This document shows positions 37,201 through 48,215 of a stretch of 60,000 nt of DNA, piece after piece (the first letter of the stretch is position 1; the number at the start of each line of letters is the position of its first letter). The DNA is from Antedon mediterranea (Eukaryota; Echinodermata; Crinoidea; Comatulida; Antedonidae): assembly GCF_964355755.1 (NCBI RefSeq), contig NC_092671.1, forward strand, positions 2,028,501 to 2,088,500, read 5' to 3'. The notes under the pieces were generated by a model that had not been told where the DNA came from, searched no databases, and worked only from the letters and a program-made list of their open reading frames with translations. The position numbers were made by a program, and so were the translations under genes.

Positions 37201-40200
37201 AAATTTTTATTCATTTTTAATTGTCATGTTTTGACGAAAGTAAGAAAGCTTTTGTTTATTGCGACAGATAAAAGCTTTATTGAGTGTGCAAATGATATTA
37301 ATGTCTATAATGATTTGTAAGGAAAATTGCCACTATTGAATTTTCTAAGGACATACTTTATAGAAAGACTAAAAGCAAGCATCTATAAACAGATGACTTC
37401 GCTAAAGGTATTGAATTGTACGTAGTCAGCGTTACGTACTTAGCGTGCTAATAATTACTTATTATTAAGTGTCAACACTTAATGTCACCGGAGATATCGC
37501 GCTAAGTTATAGTTTTATAATTCGTTATACGATATCATCTCTAAGGATTTTCAGATTGTTAGTAACTGTTGGCTACGTCAACCAATTAATAAGAAGGTGT
37601 AATTCAATAGTTGTGTCTTCAAGCGATTTTAAAGAAAATTTTGCATTTGTTTGACAAAAAATTCACAGGAAGTGTGTATCCGTAGTACAGTACTATGTTA
37701 ATCTTCTTCTATATCTGCTGTTTTTAACTCATGGACAATATTTAAAATTTCCATGTAGCATAATGAAATGATTAGTCTATTCCGTGCCTAGCTTACCTGG
37801 ATAAACCGACAAATGCCCTATTCTCCTAGAAGAGCGATATGTACTCGAAAAGTATAAAATTCATTGAACACCACTCTTTATAAATGGTACAGTCCACAAA
37901 CCAAGCCCTCAAGTGGGAGCATGCTCACAAACCACCATCATCATATATTTCACTCTTCGAGGAGAATATGGCATTTGTTGGTTTATCCAGGTAAGCTAGG
38001 CATGAAATAGACACCATTTCTGGTTTGTGTAATCAATTGAATCATATATTATTTAAATATGTAAAATTATGAATTGAGATATTGAGATTTTATCTAGTAG
38101 ACCCTGTACATTATAGGTATTAAGAGAACAGCTTTGGTTATCAACAAACTTCCGCTTTGACAGAAGTGTCCCCTAAAAATGGTAATTGGCTGAAAAGTTA
38201 CTGTAGAATATATCTTGCTTCCCATTCACTTCGCAGAAAAGTGTCCCCTAAATAGGGATGTACCATGAATAGGATTTTCCCAAAGAAGGAGTTTTCCCAT
38301 TGTGAGGGACTTTCCCAAAGGATAGGTTCTAGTTTACTTAAATCATCATACTGTACATGTCTTGCATATTTAGTCTTGTCTCTAATCAAATTAATTATTT
38401 ATATCAAAACATTAAATTACTATATTTCTTTTTAATATTGAATTAATAATCAATAAATAATACTTATTATTTATTAGTAATACTATCCATTATATTTACA
38501 GTATAATAATAATTTAAAATTATTAATAAAAATATATTTAGTCTTGCACTATTGTTTTTAATTTTATTTTTTTTATTCTTCACTTTTCATTCATGTAAAA
38601 TAATGTTATTATAATTTTATGCTATTTATTCACAAGATGCTAAAGCTTAGTATCATCATACAGTAAGTGTTATTCACATACAAATGATGTCATTAAATAA
38701 TATATTTATAGAATTATAGTATTTCATACGTCAAAAATAATTATAATGAATGATAATAATACAGGTGTATGCCTCATTAGTGTTATCAACTTCATTAACG
38801 TATATAATTAACATCACACTGAATGTTTAAGGTGATGTTGTATGAGATAAGCTTACTGAGATGCGAGACCGAGGTAATTCCTCCCGTGAGACGTGATACG
38901 CGATATTAACACTGTGAGAAGCAAAGTTAATGTTTCTCATGGGACGTGTTTTAAGATGACATGCGAGATTGGCTTGTGAAATGCGAGACCAAATTAATGC
39001 GTCCTGCGAGACGAGTATGTTTTCTCATGTATTACAATCACCTGCACCGTAATTTCCTAGATGAATGTGATTAGTGGAAGTGAAGTTTACGTGAAAATGT
39101 TAAGCAATGAAATTGAATACAATAACAAAAATAGGACGATTGTTTCGTTTATTATGTTAAATCAAAAGGCAAATTACTGAAAAAATGGAAATACTGAATG
39201 TCTGTATCTTTAAATAAAGTAAATCAAATGTATTTTTTTTGTGTCGCCAGATGCCTCACTGCTTGAGTCTGATGAGAAGCCACAAAAGATCAGTGGCAAG
39301 GCCTGGGGTAGAATGCCGGTAAGGTTAACACCAGCTAATGATTAATTTAGATCGAGTAAACATTCTAGAAATTACGCGCGATTTACCGAATTTTGCCCTT
39401 ACGTAAATTTATATATAGATGAGAATGTCTGACAAACAACAATACACTATGTTTTAAGTGTAATTTCAATTATTGTCGAAAACCATTGGGGCATAAAGTG
39501 TTGGAGAACTGTGCATTATAATAATACAAGTACTGCTATATACATCATGATTAATAAACTTAACAATACTTTTGAGCACAAATTCTTTGAAAAATGTGCT
39601 TTATAGTATGATAAATACTGCTATACACATTAATACAAATGCATTTTTTATATTGATTATCTGTGTATAATTACTTGTTAAACATGCTTTACCTTTAATA
39701 TTTTTTTAGAAATTCTTTTGCTGTGCAGACAATTTCCCAACCAGTGTCTACTACATTGTTGGGAATGAATTTTGTGAACGATTTTCATACTATGGAATGA
39801 GAAGTAAGTATAACTACTAAGAATCTTGAGTTGAGACCAAAGATATTATAACTTTACTTAGAGCATGGAGAAATAAGATTTCATAATAATTACATAATGT
39901 CTCATCATCTAAAGATAAGATTGATATCAAACTTAACTTAAACATTCCCCTCTCCTCCACAACCTACTTCCACCACCGCACCTTGTTCCATACCAATTGA
40001 GATATCAATCAATTAAGATCAGATACTGAATTTCCTTTACCAAAGTGCAATACAAATAGATCAAAGAATCAACACCGGTATCTTTAATGGTTGCCTTTTC
40101 CTTGCATGGTCGGGTACCCGGCTTTGTTTTTTGCTGTTCTAACTTTTTTATATATGGCTTTTTAAAATTTATATATTTTTTGTTTTTTAATTAATGAATT

Positions 40201-43200
40201 GCAAATATCCAATCCTATATTTTTTATATTTCGATTGATTATGATTTGATTTTGAAATGGCATTTGAGTTTCAAAATATAGTTTGTTGATTTAATAATAC
40301 ATTTAAAAAAATTTTTTCAGCAATTTTAATTCTGTACTTAACGAACATCTTATTACTAAGTGATAATAATGCCACCGCTCTGTTTCACACGTTTGTCATG
40401 TTGTGTTATTTTACACCGCTGATGGGTGCCATGATAGCAGATGGATTCCTTGGAAAATACAGGTACTGAAGGCCTACAATTGATATAACTCTAAACAAAC
40501 ACATAAAATGCATTGCAAACACTTCCAAAAACATGACAATTGAAGATGGATAAACTAGACTACATTTTAATTACTTTTATAAACTGCACCATTTGAAAAC
40601 ATGGATGCATTATACAATTACATTCTTAGTATAAATAAGTTTGATCTAATGCATGTAACTCTCTTTGTAGGACAATCCTGTATATCTCATTTGTGTATAT
40701 GTGTGGTAGTGCTTTGATGTCTCTCACAGCTCTACCACCCCAGACAACTGGCAGCCCAGAAATGTAAGTAGTATTATTATCATCATCTAAGCAACTTTTC
40801 ACTAAATTTATTAAAGACACATTATGAGTAAATGATTCAAAGCCTTTGTATGCCACATATTGATTTATATTTGATTTAATTTTTTTTTGTATTTGTCTAT
40901 TTCATATCTAGTTTATACCTTGATAAACCAATTGTAGCCATATCTCTTCCAAGCAAGATACCTAAAAGTTCTAATAATACTGAACTAATCCATGAATGTT
41001 GGTTTGTGTAATTTCTCCAAGTCACAACTAAAAATAGGAACTATATTATTTTATTCTAAATAATAAATTATTTTGCAGTGTTGGCCCAATGATTGCCCTT
41101 CTTTTAATCGCAATTGGTACCGGAGGGATCAAACCATGTGTGTCAGCATTTGGGGGTGATCAGTTTATCGGTGGTGAGGTAAGAACACAACAAACAAATT
41201 TAGGTAGAAGTTTAAACCTACTCATGCATAAATAATTGTTTATACAGCGCCCTCTATAGATTTAATATACTGTATACTGTATTATTATTATTGTACTGCG
41301 TTTTCAATAAAAAATCTTTTGACTCGTAAAGCATTGAGAAACTATTTTTTTGTCAGAATTATGTGCGAGAAAAGATTTGTAAACATGCGAGACAATTTAT
41401 TGAGTTGTTAGAAGTGTAGTAACTTTTCTTTTCTAAACCTATTTAATAGGTGGAAATGCTACAGAAATTCTTTGCTGTGTTTTACTTTACAATCAACGCT
41501 GGTAGTGTTCTATCAACTTTCATTACACCAATTTTAAGGAGTGATGTCCAATGCTTTGGAGAAGACTGTTATTTCTTAGCCTTTGGTGTTCCAGCAGTTT
41601 TAATGTGTATTTCATTATGTAAGTGATTTTACAATGGTATATGTGTACTAGAGCACCCACAGTGTTTGGATCTTGGAGTCTAATATGATTTGTAAATGAC
41701 AATTGGGACCAATATGATATCATAGAAAATGGTTTATGGAGAGTTATTAGCATAACATTTCTTTTTCTTCATTTCAGTTATATTTGTACTTGGACGAAAG
41801 AAGTATAAGCAATTCCCACCAACTGGTAACATTATAGGGCAAGTCATTAGCGCTATATTTGTAAGTACTGTATGCCTATGTAAGTACTGTATGCCTATGT
41901 AAGTACTGTATGCCTATGTAAGTACTGTATGCCTATGTAAGTACTGTATGCCTATGTAAGTACTGTATGCCTATGTAAGTACTGTATGCCTATGTAAGTA
42001 CTGTATGCCTATGTAAGTACTGTATGCCTATGTAAGTACCGTATGCCTATGTAAGTACTGTATGCCTATGTAAGTACCGTATGCCTATGTAAGTACTGTA
42101 TGCCTATGTAAGTACTGTATGCCTATGTAAGTACTGTATGCCTATGTAAGTACCGTATGCCTATGTAAGTACTGTATGCCTATGTAAGTACTGTATGCCT
42201 ATGTAAGTACTGTATGCCTATGTAAGTACCGTATGCCTATGTAAGTACCGTATGCCTATGTAAGTACCGTATGCCTATGTAAGTACCGTATGCCTATGTA
42301 AGTACTGTATGCCTATGTAAGTACTGTATGCCTATGTAAGTACTGTATGCCTATGTAAGTACTGTATGCCTATGTAAGTACTGTATGCCTATGTAAGTAC
42401 TGTATGCCTATGTAAGTACCGTATGCCTATGTAAGTACTGTATGCCTATGTAAGTACCGTATGCCTATGTAAGTACTGTATGCCTGTCTTTAATGAGGAA
42501 AAGGTGAAAATAGGTAGTTTACAGTGAGCCTTCTAAAGCTCTGTCTACACTATCAAACTTTATGTGATGTACCATGATGATGTCATACCACTACCATAAT
42601 TGGGCAAATCACTACCATATTTGTGCACATCACACTTTTTTGTCAAACTAGTTTGATAGTGTACACAGAGGTCAAGAAAGCATATACTGTAAATCAAGTT
42701 AAATGTATCAGTTGCTTTTATACAAGAAAGTTTTGATTTTTACCGAAAGTAAGAAAATAAAAAAAAAAAAAACACAAACATTTGTAGAATAAATAAACTG
42801 TTATGATAACAGTATTCTAATCTACTGATAAATGTACTGTAAATGTTCTGTAAATTTTCTGGTAAATGTACTGTAAATGTTCTGTAAATGTTCTGGTAAA
42901 TGTTCTGATAAATGTACTGTAGCATTGTCAAAATATTTGATGTTCTTTTTGTACTTTGCAGTATGCATTAAAAAATCGATTTGTTAAAAGGAAAACAGAT
43001 ATTACAAAAGAACACTGGATTGACTGGGCAGATGATAAATATGATGTAAGTAAGACTATTTACCTGAATAAACCAACTTTAGCCAATGATTTTCCACGAG
43101 AAGTACACCCCTATAAAGTAATGGAACAAACCAAAATGTCCACCATGTTTTCTATTGCATCATCTTTATCTATGAAGCTACATTTACTTGTTCTGTTTCA

Positions 43201-46200
43201 TACAGAGTGGAAGACGGCACCATTTTGTTAAATAATGGAATCTTATATACGGAATTGAATAATGTCTTCCATTGTATGAAATGGAACAAGTTAAATGTAG
43301 CTTGAAGTAGATGAGGTTTTTTTTAATCCAGAAAATAATCTGTGCGGTCATATTGATATTTTGTTTATTTTTTAAATTTAAATACCATGGTAATTATTTT
43401 TAATTTGTGTTTCAGGCTAAGTTACTTACTGACATAAGGAATCTATTCCATGTTTTATTTATGTATTTACCGCTGCCAATTTTCTGGGCGTTGTTTGACC
43501 AGCAAGGGTCGCGATGGACACTTCAGGCAGAACACTTAGATGGTCAACTGGTGAGTTGTGAATTTTTGTTTCATTTTTTGTAAATAAGAAATATTTTTTG
43601 GCTTAATGAGTATCCTTCATGTTAATCTTGTGATTTACATATAGAAATGTTTCCCATTGGTGCATTTGTTGTAAATTGTGTACTTATTTTCTGATTGTTT
43701 ATAATTTTATATATTTCAGGGTAATTGGAGAGTTAAACCAGATCAAATGATGGTATGTAATACAGATTTTACTGTATTTTTTTTAGAGAGATAATTTGAT
43801 AAAACCAGCAAAAATACAAGCATGATTCCCAATATAGAAATATATAATATAATAAAAACATTCTCTCTCTCTAGCTGGTTTACTTTATTGTTTGATTTAG
43901 CTTTTTGCTTAATTTATTTGTATCTCCATTAATACCAACCACTGATACCCACAGCATTGTAATTTTTTCAGTGTTTATTTTATTTGTATCTTCATTGAGT
44001 TCAAGCCACTGATACCCACAGCATTGTCATTCTTTTCAGTAACTTGCCTTTATGATTAACATATTTATAACATAATAATATCAATGTTATTTCCTTGTTT
44101 AGGTTTTTAACCCAATATTGATAATTCTGATGATTCCTTTATTTGAAGTCGTTATATATCCATTGATACGTTTCTTGCGGCTCCCATGTCGCCCTCTACA
44201 GAGGATGGGTGCCGGTATCTTCTTTGCTGGATTGGCGTTTGTGATTGCTGGGTTTCTTCAGTTGAGACTTGACGTAAGTTGGTAATAAAACGAGGTAACA
44301 GTTGATGAGGGTCAGAATGATAGAAAGCATTTACACTTTTCCTGAGTTTGTTCGATTTAAATTGTAAAAAAATAGAGAAATTAATTCCTTTTTATCACTT
44401 GTAGAGCAATGAATTAACTTTCCCAAAGTCCGATGAAGGAATGATTAAAATCATAAATGCTGCCCCCTGTAACCTGGATGCTGAGCTTAGAGGGGATACG
44501 GACCAAGTACTTGGACATCTGGCCTTTGCTAATGTAAGTAATTATTAACCATGGAGTAATAGTAAGTAAGAGTTGTAATACTTTAATATATTAGTTTATA
44601 CAAATATTGTAGATCATTTTCTTTTTTTTTTCATTTCTGGTAATATTGAAAATTAATTGTTCTAATTGCCATTTTTTGTGTTTTAATGAATGAATTTCAG
44701 ATTTCATTTTATGATATATTATATTTGAATCGCTTATATTTTTTCATCATGGGCATGAGAGGAATACAGACCTATATGGATTCAGTTTCTATTTTGTGAT
44801 CTTAGCTATGTCATTTCTCCAAGGCTATAGGATTCTGTTCCCTTTTGTATTTTCTGCTAATTAACCTTGTTTTGTAGTTGCTGTTTTTATTCGTTTTTAT
44901 GTTTTTTTAAGCAATTCAAGTCACTTCTAAAATCTCAGCTGTTTTAATAATTCTTTTCGTCTTTTAGTGCTATGAGACATCAGTAAACATCACTTTATAA
45001 AAGTTTGTTAGTATTAATGAGAATGAGAATAGGATGAATTAAAATAATACTAATTTCTATTTGTTTTTTGTCTCACCAGTCTTCAGACCAAACCATTCTA
45101 CCATTAAACAACTACACCGTAACGTTTCTACCACAAAACTGCCCTCTAAGTGATACATCTGTCTACGTACCAGAATTAACAAGCGAGGAAGCTGATGTAG
45201 CAGTTGTTGGGTTGTTTAACCAATCAGGTGTCTTACAATTTGAAACTAGACAATTCAAAGGACAGATAGTTAAACCACATCGAGCCGATGCCTTAATCAA
45301 GTGAGTGTTATAAACAGGATCAGAAAACTTGAACATGACATTGGGTTGACCTTTAAGTGTTCATTTAATTTTATTCATCAAAGAGAAAAGAAAAATATCA
45401 TTAAAAATTTTAGACTTAAATAAATTAAAAGATGAAAAGGTCCATCAACAAAAAGCTAAAAGCTTGTATGTGGTTGATGACCTAAAAAACTTAACTAAAC
45501 CATAAAAGTCAAAAGAACATATTGAACTTGACATTTGGTTGACCTTTAAACGTGGATTTACATCTGACATGTATGGGTTTCATCCATGGTACTCAATATT
45601 TAGATGGCGCTTTACTAGTCGGTACATCAGTTACACTTTTTATTTCAATGCCATCTTTCTGTTACAGAAAAGAAAACAAAAATTATTTAGGAGAAGATCA
45701 TATTATAAGTTTTCTTTCACATTGCATCACACATAGTTTGCTATACTCAAAAAGAAAGAACAGAAGATTTGTTTACATTGATCTTGTATTCCTTTTTAAA
45801 ATTAACTTTGAAATGAATTTAATCAATTTGTAAGCATACATCTTTGATTTGTTGGTACCCATGCTACTATGTTAAAGCCTGTGCATTTGTTAAATTTGTA
45901 ATTTGTTTTTTTGCAGTGTTGTGTATGTCATAGAACCTGATATCCTGACAAACATGTCTGTGATATTAGAGAGTGATAAGAATGCCTACACCATTCCTTT
46001 TGAATTCTTTAATGCATCTGCCTTTGTGGAGATTGTTCCAGATACGTAAGTTCTAATTTGAAGCTTTTTTATTTGATAAGACCAAATTAATGAATTCTGT
46101 GGCGAATCCAGGATTCTTAAATATGAAGTTCTGAACTTAACCTAATGTCGTATCTTGTGCATTGCGAAAGATGAGTTCAATTTTCGACGACCTAGGACTT

Positions 46201-48215
46201 ACACTTATTGGTTGTGGACATAGAATCCACTAGAAAATGTGTCGTATAGGAATCGTGTCACAATGCCACCACATGCACAAAATGAAGTAAAATGGCATAC
46301 GAGTTCCTAGGTCATCAGAATTCTTTAGCTTTCAAATATTAAAGATACTGCATAATAATAAAGAAAAAGGCATGCTAGTTTTATGTCTTACTGAAAGGAA
46401 ATAAAATAAACGAAAGAGGATACATCTTAAAAATTTTGTTTTCTTTTGATACATTTTAAAAAATGTTAATTTTAATTGTAGGTATACAGTACTAATCCCA
46501 TCTCAGTCACCTGATGACAATAAAACTCACGAAGAAGCTAATATAAAACTAATAGCTGAAAATGGAGCTATATATACAATGGTTATCCAATGCAACGAGA
46601 CACTGTCACTGGGTTCATGTCAGGTGTGTTTACAAGATTCAAAACGCAAGAATTTTATATTTTTTAAAAATTGGCGCATTCAATTTTTGGGTGGAGCTAT
46701 TAACATTTACCGTTCCATTCAACAAACAGTTACTCGATTTTTAACATACACTGTACATTGTTGTCCTGTCAATATGTTAAGATGTCAAATGTCAACATGT
46801 CAAATGTCAACATGTTGAGACATCAAATATCAATTTCATTTCATTTATTCGTCTCAAAACAATGAACAAAACAATAAAATACACAAACATAATAAATATC
46901 AGCCAGAACATGAGACAGGGCACTCAAAAAGTGAACTAAATCACTGTCAGGTGGGGACCCTTAGACAGGGCACCCCAAAAGTGAACTAAATCACTGTCAG
47001 GTGGGGACCCTTAGACAGGGCACCCCAAAAGTGAACTAAATCACTGTCGGGTGGGGCCCTGTACATAAAAACAGTAGAAAAAATACATTTTAAGATGTCA
47101 AAAGTTGAAATGTCAGAAGTCAATATGTTTAGATGTGTGTGCTTATTGTATTGATAATCATTTATTGTTGTTGTTTTTCAGCCAATCATTGTGGTGCATG
47201 TTGACATCAACCCAAACACCATCTCCATATTCTGGCAGATTCCACAATATTTTGTGATCACTTTTGGCGAGATTTTGTTTTCTGTAACCGGCTTAGAATT
47301 CTCATATTCTCAGGTTTGTTACAATCAAATAATTATAGTGTTAAAAGTTATAATTATATTTTTTTTACAAAATGTTTATGATGAGGAGTGTGACATTCTT
47401 GCGGAGAGAGAATAAATAATATTATAGCTGTATTGTACCTTTGTATTGTAGGCCCCATCCAGTATGAAATCATGCGTGCAGGCTGCGTGGTTGATGACGG
47501 TAGGGTTTGGTAATCTCGTTGTTGTCATTGTAGCTGAGAGTAGAATTGTTGATAGTCAGGTAAGAGCTTTGATAGCAATACTTTACACATTACTTTACAT
47601 TTGAGATAAATAAATTGTTATTGCACTGTCAAAACTCAGAATAATCCTAATTTATTTCTTAAAATATTTCAAATTCATTTCTACAGTGTAAAAAATATGA
47701 AATCATATATTTTGGGCTAAATTTTTGGAAAGTTGGCTGCATTACAGTATCTTACAATACAACATCACACTCAGCTTTTGAGTCGAAAAGTCATCCTGTG
47801 ACCCACTTTGATAGTTGACAGTTTGCATCCACTCATTTTGTTATTTTTCTGTTTGTCTGGAAATTTAATAAAATAAAAATGAGCAGAATGACTGTTAGAC
47901 TCAATAGCAGTGTAGTCAAGAAGAGCATAGTAAAAATGAAATTAACTATACATAAGTAACAACTCTACTTTGATTTTTAACACTATTGAACTTTTACTAT
48001 CTTTTTTGTAACAGGCCATAGAATTCTTTATTTTTGCTGGACTTACTGGTGTAATCTTATTGATCTTTATTGCAATGGCACTACGTTACACATACATCAC
48101 CCCATCTGTTCCAGAGACTACAGACTTAACAAATTTAGTAGACGATAAAAACCAAGCAGAAATGTCTTTGCGAGACCCAGTGGCAAACGTAGAAGGAAAG
48201 AGTTATCAAGAATAA
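28237..48215 (+). CDS. Proton-coupled oligopeptide transporter (SLC15, PEPT1/2-like)
   Basis: Proton-driven di/tripeptide importer of the plasma membrane. The 20 coding exons are 28237-28288, 32746-32784, 39251-39318, 39710-39803, 40321-40462, 40671-40763, 41079-41178, 41450-41618, 41778-41860, 42962-43045, 43416-43550, 43720-43752, 44103-44273, 44405-44533, 45080-45300, 45917-46045, 46482-46623, 47182-47313, 47452-47559 and 48015-48215. All have GT-AG borders and compatible phases, and total 2325 bases (774 residues). Visible motifs are the ExxER motif in EFCERFSYYGMR (73-84), His107 in ALFHTF (equivalent to PEPT1 His57), GTGGIKPCVSAFGGDQF (176-192), PTR signature FYFTINAGS (207-215), FWALFDQQGSRW (331-342), an extracellular domain (about 422-628) and the C-terminal QIPQYFVITFGEILFSVTG. 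The N-terminus (53 residues, exons 1-3) is polar and longer than in PEPT1. The exon 2 donor (G|GTGGTG) is weak. It is PEPT1/2-like rather than SLC15A3/4-like because of the large extracellular domain. Confidence 0.95.
29721..31197 (-). mobile_element. Helitron-like element, copy 2 (uninterrupted)
   Basis: A 1.48-kb element in inverse orientation to copy 1 (9261-13057). It has the same 3' hairpin plus CTAG end (here at 29721) and the same 5' AGGTTATATGCAT palindrome (about 31170-31196). It keeps the empty site where copy 1 carries the foldback element. An internal tRNA-like segment lies at 30065-30135. It is antisense to PEPT, as copy 1 is antisense to ANKIB1. Confidence 0.62.
32097..32379. 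repeat. 23/24-bp minisatellite, 12 copies
   Basis: The unit is GTTCATACTATGGTATAAGC plus ATT. Several later units carry an extra A (24 bp), showing that the one-base variant spread through the right half of the array. Confidence 0.93.
33085..33305 (-). repeat. tRNA-derived SINE with GGGGTAACCCCCTACTCG body
   Basis: The minus strand begins with A-box-like GCGGTTAAGACAGTGG and has a B box GGGGTTCGAGGCTC. The body near 33105-33130 (plus) carries GGGGTAACCCCCTACTCG. A truncated relative with the same body lies downstream of PEPT (about 49195-49255). Confidence 0.6.
34512..34646 (-). repeat. tRNA-derived SINE (same family as 15150-15277)
   Basis: The minus strand has A-box-like TAGCTTTGTGG and B box GGGTTCAATCC, with the shared tail through CTAGTGCCAGGG. 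High similarity to the ANKIB1 intron 1 copy shows a moderately recent family. Confidence 0.75.
37774..38013. mobile_element. MITE with about 50-bp TIRs
   Basis: The left end is GTCTATTCCGTGCCTAGCTT and the right end its near complement. The similarity runs inward through ACCTGGATAAACC and ATGCC.ATTCTCC. Solo or decayed relatives occur at about 3360-3405, 21760-21890 and 25688-25731. Confidence 0.7.
39319..41777. other. PEPT introns 3 to 8
   Basis: Six introns (39319-39709, 39804-40320, 40463-40670, 40764-41078, 41179-41449, 41619-41777). None contains a repeat or RNA gene that I recognise. Confidence 0.5.
41861..42485 (+). repeat. 19-bp minisatellite made of 33 splice-donor copies
   Basis: The array starts at the first base of PEPT intron 9. 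Each 19-base unit is GTAAGTACTGTATGCCTAT, repeated 32 times without a length change plus a final 17 bases. Nine units have C for T at position 9; all others look identical. GTAAGTA is the best match to U1 snRNA, so every unit carries a consensus 5' splice site, and the first unit is the genuine donor of exon 9. Confidence 0.97.
42534..42671. mobile_element. MITE family A copy 5
   Basis: Left end AAGCTCTGTCTACACTATC; right end GTTTGATAGTGTACACAGAG, with a changed last few bases. It lies about 50 bases after the splice-donor array. Confidence 0.65.
42825..42922. repeat. 12-bp degenerate tandem repeat
   Basis: Alternating TGTAAATGTTC and TGGTAAATGTAC units upstream of the exon 10 acceptor, about eight copies. 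Confidence 0.7.
43165..43313. repeat. Inverted repeat in PEPT intron 10
   Basis: Arms of about 50 bases, with AGCTACATTTACTTGTTC on the left and the near complement GAACAAGTTAAATGTAGCT on the right, around a loop of about 50 bases. Probably a decayed MITE. Confidence 0.55.
46914..47060. repeat. 50-bp tandem repeat, three copies
   Basis: The unit starts GACAGGGCACYCMAAAAGTG and recurs at 46914, 46964 and 47014 with few differences. It contains TCACTGTCAGGTGGGG. Confidence 0.9.

Larger units (their letters stand above)
32785..39250. other. PEPT intron 2
   Basis: Large intron with two SINEs (33085-33305, 34512-34646), one-ended relatives of the TTAAAGATGTATTG MITE (from about 35912 and 36998), a palindromic MITE (37774-38013) and short TGCGAGAC-containing repeats (about 38870-39020). 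A 134-codon minus-strand frame at 33441-33845 is AT-rich and unrecognised, and I do not call it a gene. Confidence 0.5.
41861..42961. other. PEPT intron 9
   Basis: It contains the splice-donor minisatellite (41861-42485), a family A MITE (42534-42671), a poly-A tract near 42760 and about eight degenerate 12-bp units of the type GTAAATGTTCTG (42825-42922). It ends at the TTTGCAG acceptor before exon 10. Confidence 0.8.
43046..48014. other. PEPT introns 10 to 19
   Basis: Introns between the exons listed for PEPT. Intron 10 holds an imperfect palindrome (about 43165-43313). Intron 17 holds a 50-bp tandem repeat (46914-47060). The others show nothing beyond short AT-rich runs. The open frames at 45539-45833 and 46562-46818 run into intron sequence and are not genes. 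Confidence 0.5.

Noticed and set aside
41861-42485. CRISPR-like array
   Set aside because: Units are contiguous without spacers, the context is a eukaryotic intron, and the repeat is a minisatellite.
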